From Halalkalibacter akibai JCM 9157 (lineage in GTDB: Bacteria; Bacillota; Bacilli; Bacillales; Bacillaceae_D), in assembly GCF_000513135.1 (NCBI RefSeq), contig NZ_BAUV01000004.1, forward strand, positions 116,142 to 180,141: a stretch of DNA of 64,000 nt. Reading direction: 5' to 3'. A program made the position numbers and the translations under genes. The first letter of the stretch is position 1. Every line of letters begins with the position of its first letter. Shown piece by piece: positions 14,437 to 22,742 of the stretch. Under the pieces are notes generated by a model. That model made no database searches. It saw nothing but the letters and a program-made list of their open reading frames with translations, and was not told where the DNA came from.

Positions 14437-14481
14437 CTTTTATCATTTTTTGCGTTACATAAAGTATGTTGGAGGTGGAGT

Positions 14482-15693
14482 ATGTTAAAAGGAAGAAATG
14501 TTGTACTAGCTGTTTGTGGGGGAATTGCAGCTTTTAAAGCGGCAGCGTTGGCTAGTAAGCTCATTCAAGCGGAAGCAAATGTAAAAGTAGTGATGACGAA
14601 TTCAGCAAAGGAATTTGTTACCCCCTTAACGTTTCAAGCGCTTACCCGTCAACCTGTATACGATAACACCTTTGTTGAGCCAGATCCAGAAAAGATTGCT
14701 CATATTGATGTAGCTGATTGGGCAGATGTCATTCTTGTAGCGCCTGCTACCGCGAATGTAATTGCTAAATTGGCCAATGGAGTAGCAGACGATATGCTTA
14801 CAACGACATTGTTGGCAACGAAAGCTCCTATATACTTGGCTCCAGCTATGAATGTCAACATGTACAACCATCCTGCTGTTATGCGTAATGTCGAAACGCT
14901 GAAAAAGGATGGTTTCCTTGTCGTGGATGGAGAAGAAGGTTTTCTTGCTTGTGGATGGACTGGAAAAGGAAGAATGGCAGAGCCAGAATTATTACTTTCT
15001 ATTTTAAAAGAACATTTCGCACGCAAAACCGGTTGCCTTGCAGGAAAAAAAGTTCTCATAACAGCAGGACCTACTCAGGAAAAAATAGATCCAGTTCGTT
15101 ATTTCACAAACCATTCTTCAGGTAAAATGGGATATGCTATAGCCGAAGCAGCAAAAGCGGAGGGAGCAGAAGTCGTGCTGGTCTCAGGACCAACATCGCT
15201 TCAAGTCCCAAATGGGGTTCACGTTGAAAAAGTAATTTCGGCCCAAGATATGTATGAAAAAGCGATTGAACACTTTCAAAAGGCAGATATTGTCATTAAA
15301 GCAGCAGCTGTTGCAGACTATCGACCGAGTGAGGTTTATACACAAAAAAGGAAAAAACAACCTGGTGATTGGTCTATAAAAATGGAAAGAACGATTGATA
15401 TTTTAAAAACAATGGGTGAAAACAAAGGAAAACAATTGTTAGTAGGGTTTGCAGCTGAATCAGAATCAGTTGAGGAATACGCTAAGAAAAAACTTCAGTC
15501 AAAAAACTTGGATCTCATTGTCGCTAATAATATTACAGCAGAAGGCGCAGGCTTCAAAGGTGATACCAATATTATTATGACCATCACAAAAGATGGAGAG
15601 CAAAAAGAATACCCAATTCTGAGTAAAAGAGAAGCTGCGAACTGTATCCTTCAAGACATCGTTTCTTATATGAAAAGGCACGGAAAATTATGA
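14482..15693 (+). CDS. coaBC: Bifunctional phosphopantothenoylcysteine decarboxylase/phosphopantothenate-cysteine ligase
   Basis: The 403-residue fusion performs two consecutive coenzyme A steps: CoaB joins 4'-phosphopantothenate to cysteine using CTP, and CoaC (flavoprotein) decarboxylates the product. The N-terminal CoaC part shows NVVLAVCGGIAAFKAA, the PAMNVNMYNHPAV motif and the substrate-clamp Cys in ACGWTGKGRM. The C-terminal CoaB part begins VLITAGPTQEKIDPVRYF and has the KAAAVADYRP and KKKLQSKNLDLIVANNI elements. ATG 14482 follows GGAGGTGG; the longer frame from 14416 overlaps the preceding terminator and is rejected. The stop overlaps priA by 4 nt (ATGA). Confidence 0.95.
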   Translation: MLKGRNVVLAVCGGIAAFKAAALASKLIQAEANVKVVMTNSAKEFVTPLTFQALTRQPVYDNTFVEPDPEKIAHIDVADWADVILVAPATANVIAKLANGVADDMLTTTLLATKAPIYLAPAMNVNMYNHPAVMRNVETLKKDGFLVVDGEEGFLACGWTGKGRMAEPELLLSILKEHFARKTGCLAGKKVLITAGPTQEKIDPVRYFTNHSSGKMGYAIAEAAKAEGAEVVLVSGPTSLQVPNGVHVEKVISAQDMYEKAIEHFQKADIVIKAAAVADYRPSEVYTQKRKKQPGDWSIKMERTIDILKTMGENKGKQLLVGFAAESESVEEYAKKKLQSKNLDLIVANNITAEGAGFKGDTNIIMTITKDGEQKEYPILSKREAANCILQDIVSYMKRHGKL

Positions 15694-18086
15694 TTGCAAA
15701 AGTAATAGTAGATGTACCTAGTTCACAAACGGATCGTTCGTTTGACTACGCTATACCTGAACAATGGGTGGACATCATTCAAGAGGGGACCCGAGTTATT
15801 GTTCCATTCGGACCAAGAAAAATTCAAGGTTTTATAGTGGAGATCACTGAAGAGTCTGAATTTAAACAAGTTAAACCAATCTTAGAAGTATTAGACGTAA
15901 TTCCAGTATTAACCGCAGAGTTAATAAGGCTCGGAGATTGGTTATCTAAGCAAACTCTCTCTTTTAAGTTATCTGCTTATCAGTTAATGATTCCAGCAGC
16001 TTTAAGGGCAAAAGTAACGAAGGAAATTCACTTGTTAACAGATTCAGTTCATTTACCCAAGATCATTCAACCATTATTCAAAATGGAAAACAGGATCACT
16101 TGGGGTGCATTAAACGAAAATAAATTAGTCTTAAAGGCTATACAAGAAGCAGCAAGAGAAGGTTTTCTCGAGATCGCTTATCTTGTTGAAGAAAAAGGCA
16201 AGAAAAAAACCGAGCGCTTTGTCCGAGTTTCAGGTAATAGACATCAGCTAGATGACATACCTGCTAGAGCTGGAAAACAAAAAGAACTATTAACTTACAT
16301 AGAAGAAACTAAGCAACCATTAAAAGTAACTTCTTTGTTAGAAGAGACTCAGATGACTAGAGCTACTTTAACCACATTAATTAAAAAAGGCTATGTTGAA
16401 GAGTTTGAAAAAGAAGTATATCGTGATCCTCTTGGTGGAGTGGAATATGAGAAAACTGAACCGCTACAATTAACAGAGAAGCAATCAGAAGCAATTGCCC
16501 CGATTCTCGATTCTCTTAATCAAAACATGCACGATACTTTTTTATTACATGGTGTCACGGGTAGTGGAAAAACTGAAGTTTATTTACAAGCGATAGCAAA
16601 AGCTCTTTCTCAAGGGCGAGAAGCCATCGTATTAGTTCCTGAAATTTCTTTAACACCACAGATGGTACAGCGCTTTAAAGGGCGGTTCGGATCACAAGTT
16701 GCTGTTTTTCATTCAGGTTTATCTATGGGCGAAAAATATGACGAATGGCGAAAGATTAGAAGAAACGAAGTAAGGGTTGTTGTAGGGGCAAGATCAGCCA
16801 TCTTTGCTCCATTTACAAATGTAGGAATTATAATTATTGATGAAGAACATGAGACAAGCTACAAGCAAGAAGAAAATCCACGGTATCATGCTAGGGACGT
16901 TGCGATTTGGCGTGGCAAGGAGCACCAATGTCCAGTTATTTTAGGTAGTGCAACACCTTCATTAGAATCATATGCGAGGGCTATTAAGGGAGTTTATCAT
17001 CTATTACCATTAACGGAGCGAGTAAATAATAGAGCTATGCCAACGGTTAATGTTGTTGATATGCGTGAGGAATTGCGTCAAGGTAACAGATCAATGTTCT
17101 CAAATGTGTTACTCGAACAATTAAAAGACCGATTAACAAAAGGAGAACAAGCAGTCCTTTTTTTGAACAGAAGAGGGTATTCAACGTTTGTAATGTGTCG
17201 AGACTGCGGATATGTAGCAACCTGTGATCATTGTGATATCTCTCTCACTTACCACAGGACACAACATGCTTTAAAATGTCATTACTGCGGGCATGAAGAA
17301 AAAATGCCAGAAACATGTTCATCTTGTGGCAGCGACCACATTCGTTTCTTTGGTTCAGGGACACAAAAGGTTGAAGAAGAATTAACTAAAGTGTTACCTG
17401 AAGCTAGAGTAATTAGAATGGATATTGATACAACAAGACGAAAAGGATCGCATGAAAAACTTTTATCTGCTTTTGGTCGAGGGGAAGCTGACATATTACT
17501 TGGAACGCAAATGATTGCTAAAGGACTTGACTTTCCTAAAATTACATTAGTCGGTGTATTAGCAGCAGATTCTATGTTACACATCCCAGATTTTAGATCA
17601 GCTGAGCGTACGTTTCAATTGATGGAGCAAGTAAGTGGTCGAGCAGGGAGACATGATTTGGCAGGAGAGGTTATTATTCAATCTTACACCCCAGATCACT
17701 ATAGCATCGAGCTTGTAAAAGCACATGATTATGAACGATTTTTTCAGATGGAAATGTCCCAACGAAAAGTAGGAGTCTACCCACCTTATGTATATATGGT
17801 ACTATTAAACATTTCACATCCAGAATTAACACAAGTTATTCATGTATCAGAAAAAATAGTAACTTTTCTAAAACGAGAACTTTCTGAACAAACCGTAGTA
17901 TTAGGCCCGGTTGCCTCACCACTCGCAAGGATAAAAGATAGATATCGCTATCAATGCATGATAAAATACAGAAACGAGTCGGGCCTAAGAAAAACCTTGT
18001 TAGAAATACAGCAACACTACATAAGAGAAATTAACCAAGGCCAACTCCAAATATCAATAGACATGCAACCTTATATGTTTACATAG
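15690..18086 (+). CDS. priA: Primosomal protein N', replication restart helicase
   Basis: The 798-residue superfamily 2 helicase reloads replisomes at collapsed forks. The N-terminal 3'-DNA-binding domain is followed by helicase motifs: Walker A HGVTGSGKTEVYL (near residue 288), the DEAH-type box IIIDEEHETSYKQEEN, the GSATPSLES motif, and C-terminal QMIAKGLDFPKITLV and VSGRAGR. Between the helicase lobes lie paired zinc-binding CxxC motifs (CRDCGYVATCDHCD and CHYCGHEEKMPETCSSCG). It overlaps coaBC by 4 nt. A long perfect hairpin follows immediately; in B. subtilis def is next, but not here. Confidence 0.96.
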   Translation: MIAKVIVDVPSSQTDRSFDYAIPEQWVDIIQEGTRVIVPFGPRKIQGFIVEITEESEFKQVKPILEVLDVIPVLTAELIRLGDWLSKQTLSFKLSAYQLMIPAALRAKVTKEIHLLTDSVHLPKIIQPLFKMENRITWGALNENKLVLKAIQEAAREGFLEIAYLVEEKGKKKTERFVRVSGNRHQLDDIPARAGKQKELLTYIEETKQPLKVTSLLEETQMTRATLTTLIKKGYVEEFEKEVYRDPLGGVEYEKTEPLQLTEKQSEAIAPILDSLNQNMHDTFLLHGVTGSGKTEVYLQAIAKALSQGREAIVLVPEISLTPQMVQRFKGRFGSQVAVFHSGLSMGEKYDEWRKIRRNEVRVVVGARSAIFAPFTNVGIIIIDEEHETSYKQEENPRYHARDVAIWRGKEHQCPVILGSATPSLESYARAIKGVYHLLPLTERVNNRAMPTVNVVDMREELRQGNRSMFSNVLLEQLKDRLTKGEQAVLFLNRRGYSTFVMCRDCGYVATCDHCDISLTYHRTQHALKCHYCGHEEKMPETCSSCGSDHIRFFGSGTQKVEEELTKVLPEARVIRMDIDTTRRKGSHEKLLSAFGRGEADILLGTQMIAKGLDFPKITLVGVLAADSMLHIPDFRSAERTFQLMEQVSGRAGRHDLAGEVIIQSYTPDHYSIELVKAHDYERFFQMEMSQRKVGVYPPYVYMVLLNISHPELTQVIHVSEKIVTFLKRELSEQTVVLGPVASPLARIKDRYRYQCMIKYRNESGLRKTLLEIQQHYIREINQGQLQISIDMQPYMFT

Positions 18087-18087
18087 C

Positions 18088-18129
18088 TTTTAAGTGAAAA
18101 AGGTTGAACTTTACCTTTTTCACTTAAAA
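18088..18129 (+). terminator. Long perfect hairpin terminator after priA
   Basis: TTTTAAGTGAAAAAGGT (18088-18104) pairs perfectly over 17 bp with its complement at 18113-18129, with an 8-nt loop TGAACTTT. It starts 1 base after the priA stop. The right arm carries a T run (18116-18120) followed by CAC, so the shorter inner stem AAAAAGGT/ACCTTTTT plus T run could act as the terminator proper. Shortened versions of this hairpin reappear in the two downstream repeat units. Confidence 0.7.
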
Positions 18130-18133
18130 GCGA

Positions 18134-18216
18134 GCGATGAGCGGAGCCGCTGCAAGCTCTTAAGTCTTCTCTGAGCGAACTTCTCAGAGAAGACGAGCAG
18201 CGAGAGAAGCCATCGC
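18134..18216 (+). repeat. Structured intergenic element, copy 1
   Basis: The outer stem is GCGATG (18134-18139) with CATCGC (18211-18216). Next come a symmetric purine-rich internal loop, a second stem CGCTGC/GCAGCG, an asymmetric A/T-rich bulge, and an apical 12-bp stem GTCTTCTCTGAG (18164-18175) with CTCAGAGAAGAC (18183-18194) and loop CGAACTT. The fold is shared by the other copies, with compensatory changes. Function unknown. Confidence 0.85.
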
Positions 18217-18276
18217 CTCCGCGTAAGCTCAAAACAAAATAAAAGGTTGAACTTTACCTTTTTCACTTAAAAGCGA

Positions 18277-18360
18277 GCGATGAGCGGAGCCGCTGCAAGC
18301 TCTTAAGTATTCTCTGAGCGAACTTCTTGAGAGAATACGAGCAGCGAGAGAAGCCATCGC
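18277..18360 (+). repeat. Structured intergenic element, copy 2
   Basis: Outer and middle stems are identical to copy 1. The apical stem reads GTATTCTCT (18307-18315) and AGAGAATAC (18330-18338). Relative to copy 1, the third base pair has changed from C-G to A-T on both sides, so pairing is kept. One extra base in the right arm (CTTG instead of CTC) gives a total length of 84 nt. Confidence 0.85.
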
Positions 18361-18420
18361 CTCCGCGTAAGCTCAAAACAAAATAAAAGGTATAACTTTA
18401 CCTTTTTCACTTAAAAGCGA

Positions 18421-18595
18421 GCGATGAGCGGAGCCGCTGCAAGGATTGTTGCTATTCAATCCCTTTAAAACTTCTGAAGCGCAATGTAACGGAGCTGTTA
18501 AGGAAACATAATTGAAAAACAACTAATTGATTATAGCTATGAATTAAAAGCGATAGAACGTGCTCATATAATGAGCAACCAAAGGTGGTTAGAAA
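18421..18595 (+). other. Degenerate third repeat copy and fmt leader
   Basis: GCGATG-AGCGGAGC-CGCTGC at 18421-18440 is identical to the left arm of the element. The apical part is then replaced by an unrelated small hairpin GGATTG/CAATCC (18443-18462), and no CATCGC partner follows; GCAATG at 18480 is the nearest resemblance. From about 18490 to 18595 there is AT-rich sequence with a short TGCTCAT/ATGAGCA hairpin (18561-18577) just before the fmt ribosome site. No gene is seen, and no def fragment is recognisable in any frame. Confidence 0.6.
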
Positions 18596-19546
18596 ATGAG
18601 AATTGTTTTTATGGGAACCCCAGATTTTTCTGTTCCTGTGTTAAGTAGTTTAATAACAGAAGGGTATGAAGTAGTTGCGGTCGTCACACAACCGGATCGA
18701 CCTGTAGGAAGAAAAAAAGTATTAACACCCCCACCTGTAAAAGTAGAAGCAGTTAAGCATCAAATAGATGTCTTGCAACCGGAGAAAATTAGAGAGTCGA
18801 CTGAGGTAGAAAAAGTACTGGCTTATAAACCAGATTTAATTATTACGGCTGCTTTTGGGCAAATTTTACCCAAAGAATTATTAGAATTCCCTACACATGG
18901 TTGTATAAATGTGCATGCTTCCCTTCTTCCCAAATACCGTGGCGGTGCACCTATTCATCAAGCTATTATTGATGGTGAGGAGAACGCAGGAGTGACAATC
19001 ATGTATATGGTGGAGAAATTAGATGCTGGAGACATGCTTTCTCGGGTAAGCGTGCCAATTGAGGAAGATGATCATGTTGGAACGATGCATGATAAATTAA
19101 GCATTGCTGGTGCTCAATTATTAATTGAGACAATTCCTCAGCTTATAAGTGGTCAAATTAAACCTGAAGTGCAAAAAGAAGAAGAGGTTTCGTTTGCGAG
19201 AAATATTACCAGAGAAATGGAACGTCTTGATTGGAGTCGTCCAGGAGAAGAATTATATAACCAAATTCGCGGGTTACATCCATGGCCTGTTGCTTATACA
19301 TCTCTAGAAGGAAAGCCACTAAAAGTTTGGTGGGGAGAAAAAGTACCTTCAACAAGTTCGTTGGAACCTGGAGTTATAGAGAGAGTTGAATCAAACGGAA
19401 TTATTGTGTCAACTGGTAGTAATAGCGCCATTAAGATAACACAATTACAGCCATCAGGTAAAAAGAAAATGGATGCAGAGTCGTTTATACGAGGAGCTGG
19501 ATCCCATTTAAAATCCGGAATCAAGCTAGGAGAAGCAGATGAGTAA
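18596..19546 (+). CDS. fmt: Methionyl-tRNA formyltransferase
   Basis: The 316-residue enzyme formylates initiator Met-tRNA using 10-formyl-tetrahydrofolate. The N-terminal catalytic domain starts [16 protein letters not shown] and contains [19 protein letters not shown], with the catalytic Asn and His; the catalytic Asp lies further on, in KLDAGDM. The C-terminal OB-like domain binds the acceptor arm. ATG 18596 follows AAAGGTGG. It overlaps rsmB by 8 nt. In B. subtilis it is preceded by def, whose product removes the formyl group; here the repeat array lies in that place. Confidence 0.96.
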   Translation: MRIVFMGTPDFSVPVLSSLITEGYEVVAVVTQPDRPVGRKKVLTPPPVKVEAVKHQIDVLQPEKIRESTEVEKVLAYKPDLIITAAFGQILPKELLEFPTHGCINVHASLLPKYRGGAPIHQAIIDGEENAGVTIMYMVEKLDAGDMLSRVSVPIEEDDHVGTMHDKLSIAGAQLLIETIPQLISGQIKPEVQKEEEVSFARNITREMERLDWSRPGEELYNQIRGLHPWPVAYTSLEGKPLKVWWGEKVPSTSSLEPGVIERVESNGIIVSTGSNSAIKITQLQPSGKKKMDAESFIRGAGSHLKSGIKLGEADE

Positions 19547-20885
19547 ACCAGTAAGAGAAGTAGCCCTTGAAATCCTGCTACAAATAGAAAAAAATCAAGC
19601 ATACAGTAACTTACTTTTAAATCAAACCGTTAATAGAACAAAACTTGATCCAAGAGATGTAGGTTTATTAACTGAACTAGTTTATGGAACGATTCAAAGA
19701 AGAGACACACTTGATTTCTATTTACAATCCTTTGTAAAGAAGGGAGTGAATTCACTTCAAGATTGGGTTAAAGTTTTGTTGCGATTGTCAGTCTATCAGT
19801 TAGCTTACCTTGATCGTATACCAGATCGTGCGGTGGTTCATGAGGCAGTAACGATAGCTAAAAAAAGAGGGCATAAGGGAATCAGTGGAATGGTAAATGG
19901 AGTGTTAAGGTCAATTCTTCGTGAAGGGTTACCAACTTTTGATAAGATTGAAGATGATCTTGAAAGATTAGCTCTTGAGACAAGCTTTCCAATTTGGCTA
20001 GTAAAACGTTGGTCAGATCAGTTCGGTTATGAACAAACAAAAGCGATGTGTGAATCCAGCCTTGTACCGCCTTCTGTAACTGTTCGTGTGAATAAAATAA
20101 AGGCGACGGTAGAAGACGCTATTTCACTCCTCGAAGAAGAGGGTTTAGAAGTCAGAAAAGGTGTATTATCTGAGGATGCCATCATCATTGAAAAGGGAAA
20201 TGTTTTTAAAACGAATGCATATCGAGACGGTTATATCACGGCTCAAGATGAAAGTTCAATGTTAGTAGCAAGAGCTGTTGGAACTGAACCTAATATGACA
20301 GTGATAGATGCATGTGCAGCACCAGGCGGGAAATCAACACATATGGCTGAATTAATGGAAGGTCAAGGGAAGGTACTTTCTTTTGATTTACATGAACATA
20401 AAGTGAAGTTGATCCGGGAACAAGCATCTCGGTTAGGATTAGATAATATAACTGCAACTGCACTTGATGCTAGAACATTAACATCTCAATACGATAAAAA
20501 TCAATTTGATCGGGTACTCGTTGATGCACCATGTAGTGGCTTTGGTGTCATTCGTCGTAAGCCAGATATAAAATGGTCGAAAGAATTAAAAGATATACAG
20601 GCAATTCAACGAATTCAACTGGACATTTTAACTGAAGCCGCTCAATTAGTGAAAAATGGGGGAAAACTAATCTATAGTACTTGTACTGTAGATAAAGAAG
20701 AAAATGAATTGGTCATTGAAAAATTCTTAAATGAGCATCCTCATTTTACGTTAGATGAAACATTATCTGAAAGACTGCCTTTAAAAGCGAGGCAGTCAAC
20801 AACATTTGAAAATGGCATGATTACCATTTTACCTCAGGACTTTGAAACAGATGGTTTCTTTATTGCAAGTCTTGTGAAACAATAA
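19539..20885 (+). CDS. rsmB: 16S rRNA (cytosine(967)-C(5))-methyltransferase
   Basis: The 448-residue enzyme has an N-terminal NusB-like RNA-binding domain (residues about 1-140) and a C-terminal SAM methyltransferase. SAM motif I is [16 protein letters not shown]. The two cysteines of this RNA m5C family are in [18 protein letters not shown] and [12 protein letters not shown]. The start lies inside the 3' end of fmt (8-nt overlap), indicating coupling. Product activity is inferred from family and gene order. Confidence 0.94.
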   Translation: MSKPVREVALEILLQIEKNQAYSNLLLNQTVNRTKLDPRDVGLLTELVYGTIQRRDTLDFYLQSFVKKGVNSLQDWVKVLLRLSVYQLAYLDRIPDRAVVHEAVTIAKKRGHKGISGMVNGVLRSILREGLPTFDKIEDDLERLALETSFPIWLVKRWSDQFGYEQTKAMCESSLVPPSVTVRVNKIKATVEDAISLLEEEGLEVRKGVLSEDAIIIEKGNVFKTNAYRDGYITAQDESSMLVARAVGTEPNMTVIDACAAPGGKSTHMAELMEGQGKVLSFDLHEHKVKLIREQASRLGLDNITATALDARTLTSQYDKNQFDRVLVDAPCSGFGVIRRKPDIKWSKELKDIQAIQRIQLDILTEAAQLVKNGGKLIYSTCTVDKEENELVIEKFLNEHPHFTLDETLSERLPLKARQSTTFENGMITILPQDFETDGFFIASLVKQ

Positions 20886-20906
20886 GGATGAACGGAAGGT
20901 GACAAC

Positions 20907-21994
20907 ATGGAACAATTAAAAACAACTAGTGAAAAGCCAAATACAGATCAAAAGCGTTCAATTTATTCCATTCAATTCACAGAAATGCAAGATTGGTTAC
21001 AGGAACAAAATGAACCTAAATTTCGTGCAACTCAAATCTTTGAATGGCTGTATCAAAAACGCGTATCAAGTTTCGAGGAGATGACAAATCTCTCGAAGGA
21101 ATTAAGAGAAAAGCTTGAAACATCGTTTGTATTGACAACCTTAAAAATAGTGACGAGACAAGTTTCTTCTGATGGCACTGTGAAATTTTTATTTGAATTA
21201 CATGATGGGTATTCGATTGAAACAGTTGTGATGCGTCATGAATATGGAAATAGTGTTTGTGTAACTACTCAAGTAGGGTGCCGCCTAGGCTGTACGTTTT
21301 GTGCCTCAACACTAGGGGGCTTAAAACGCAACTTAGAATCTGGTGAAATTGTTGCTCAAGTATTAGAGTCTCAACGGGCGATGGATGAAGTAGAAGAACG
21401 AGTAAGTTCTGTTGTAGTAATGGGGATTGGCGAGCTTTTGATAACTATGATGAACTAGTACCATTTCTAAAAACAATTAATCATGAAAAGGGCTTAAACA
21501 TTGGTGCTCGACATATTACCGTTTCTACAAGTGGTGTAGTCCCTAAAATATATAAATTTGCGGACGAAAAAATGCAAATTAATTTTGCTATTTCACTACA
21601 TGCTCCGACAACGGAAATCAGAAGCAAACTAATGCCTGTTAACCGTGCATGGCCACTTCCTAAACTGATGGAATCAATTAAGTATTATATTGAAACAACT
21701 GGTCGCAGAGTAACCTTTGAGTACGGTTTATTTGGCGGAGTGAATGATCAAGAAGAACATGCGGAGCAATTAGCTGATTTAATTAAAGATATTAAATGCC
21801 ATGTGAATTTAATACCCGTTAACTATGTACTTGAGAGAGATTATGTGAGAACACCTAAAAATCAAATTTTTGCATTTGAAAAGGTTCTAAAAAATCGTAA
21901 AATTAATGTGACGATCCGTCGTGAACAAGGTCACGATATTGATGCTGCATGTGGTCAGCTTCGTGCGAAGGAGCGAAAAGAAGAAACGAGGTGA
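20907..21994 (+). CDS. rlmN: Dual-specificity 23S rRNA/tRNA adenosine C2-methyltransferase RlmN, one frameshift near 21435
   Basis: The radical-SAM enzyme methylates A2503 of 23S rRNA and A37 of some tRNAs. The N-terminal part contains the 4Fe-4S motif [10 protein letters not shown] and the upstream Cys in VCVTTQ. It then runs out of frame at MGIGE (stop 21456-21458). Restoring one C at GAGC|TTTT (21432-21439) gives the family motif [14 protein letters not shown] and joins the downstream frame through [12 protein letters not shown] to the C-terminal [12 protein letters not shown], which carries the second methyl-relay Cys. Restored length would be about 362 residues, normal for the family. 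The error is a lost base in a CC pair, most likely a sequencing artefact. Confidence 0.88.
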
Positions 21995-22004
21995 TTTTTA
22001 AGAG

Positions 22005-22742
22005 ATGGAGTTTACATTTCAAACAGATGTAGGAAAAGTCAGAGCTCATAATGAAGACAGTGGTGGGGTATTTGAGAATAAATTTGGCATTCTAGCTGTT
22101 GTGGCTGATGGTATGGGTGGACATCGGGCTGGTGATGTAGCTAGTGCGATGGCAACTGATTATTTGCGGGATTTATGGGCAAAAGAGCAAGAAATCATTT
22201 CAGTTAAAGAAGCAGAAAAGTGGTTAGTAGAGCAGTTTGAATTGTTGAACAAAAAACTTTATACTCATGCAAAAAATCATGAGGAATGTTACGGGATGGG
22301 GACTACGTTAGTTGTAGCTCTTTGCACGAAGGAGTTTATTAGTATTGCTCATATTGGGGATAGTCGAGCTTATCTTTTTAACGAATTTGGTTTCCAACAA
22401 AAAACAAATGATCATTCTCTCGTGCAAGAATTAGTTCGCAATGGTCAAATTACGGAAGAAGAAGCAGAACACCACCCACGAAGAAATGTGTTATTGAGAG
22501 CACTAGGAACGGAAACTGAGATTAAAATTGACGTAACGACTTTACAAACAGAAGAAGATCAACTGGTATTATTGTGTTCTGACGGATTAACCAATAAATT
22601 ATCATCAGATGATCTAAAAGGGCACCTTGAAAAACAAGTACCGATTCATGAAAAAGCAAAAGAGTTGATTCATCTCGCAAATGAGCGCGGCGGAGAAGAC
22701 AACATAACGGTAGCTATCGTTCAATATAGGGGTTTTGAGTAA
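22005..22742 (+). CDS. prpC: PP2C-type Ser/Thr protein phosphatase (PrpC/Stp)
   Basis: The 245-residue PPM-family phosphatase opposes the kinase PrkC encoded next door. Metal-binding aspartates are visible in AHNEDSGGVF, VADGMGGHRAGD, IGDSRAYL, LLCSDGLTN and GGEDNITVAIV, in the standard order. Start ATG 22005 follows GAGGTGA. The stop overlaps the prkC ATG by one base (TAATG), as in other Firmicutes. Substrates in relatives include EF-G, RsgA and PrkC itself; none is proven here. Confidence 0.94.
   Translation: MEFTFQTDVGKVRAHNEDSGGVFENKFGILAVVADGMGGHRAGDVASAMATDYLRDLWAKEQEIISVKEAEKWLVEQFELLNKKLYTHAKNHEECYGMGTTLVVALCTKEFISIAHIGDSRAYLFNEFGFQQKTNDHSLVQELVRNGQITEEEAEHHPRRNVLLRALGTETEIKIDVTTLQTEEDQLVLLCSDGLTNKLSSDDLKGHLEKQVPIHEKAKELIHLANERGGEDNITVAIVQYRGFE

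Larger units (their letters stand above)
18098..18443 (+). repeat. Tandem array, about 2.4 units of 143-144 bp
   Basis: Unit 1 begins at 18098, unit 2 at 18241 and unit 3 at 18385, giving periods of 143 and 144 bp. Each unit contains the AAAAGGT/ACCTTTT hairpin, CACTTAAAAGCGA, an 83-84 nt structured element bounded by GCGATG and CATCGC, and a CTCCGCGTAAGCTC-AAAACAAAAT tail. Units 1 and 2 are nearly identical except in the central hairpin. Unit 3 stops matching after CGCTGCAAG at about 18443. There is no coding capacity. The array occupies the space where def lies in B. subtilis. Confidence 0.9.

Noticed and set aside
14416..14481. N-terminal extension of CoaBC
   Set aside because: It overlaps the rpoZ terminator hairpin, and GGAGGTGG precedes the ATG at 14482, which begins the conserved domain.
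18098..18443. CRISPR array
   Set aside because: The units are 143-144 bp with no variable spacers of equal size between short repeats, and no cas genes are near; copies also occur singly at 45.9 kb.
18444..18595. def pseudogene remnant
   Set aside because: No frame contains deformylase motifs such as EGCLS or HEMDH, so nothing supports a decayed gene rather than a clean deletion.
21425..21460. Programmed ribosomal frameshifting in rlmN
   Set aside because: No slippery heptamer with a following pseudoknot or internal Shine-Dalgarno is evident, and five other genes in the window show the same kind of defect, so a sequence error explains it better.
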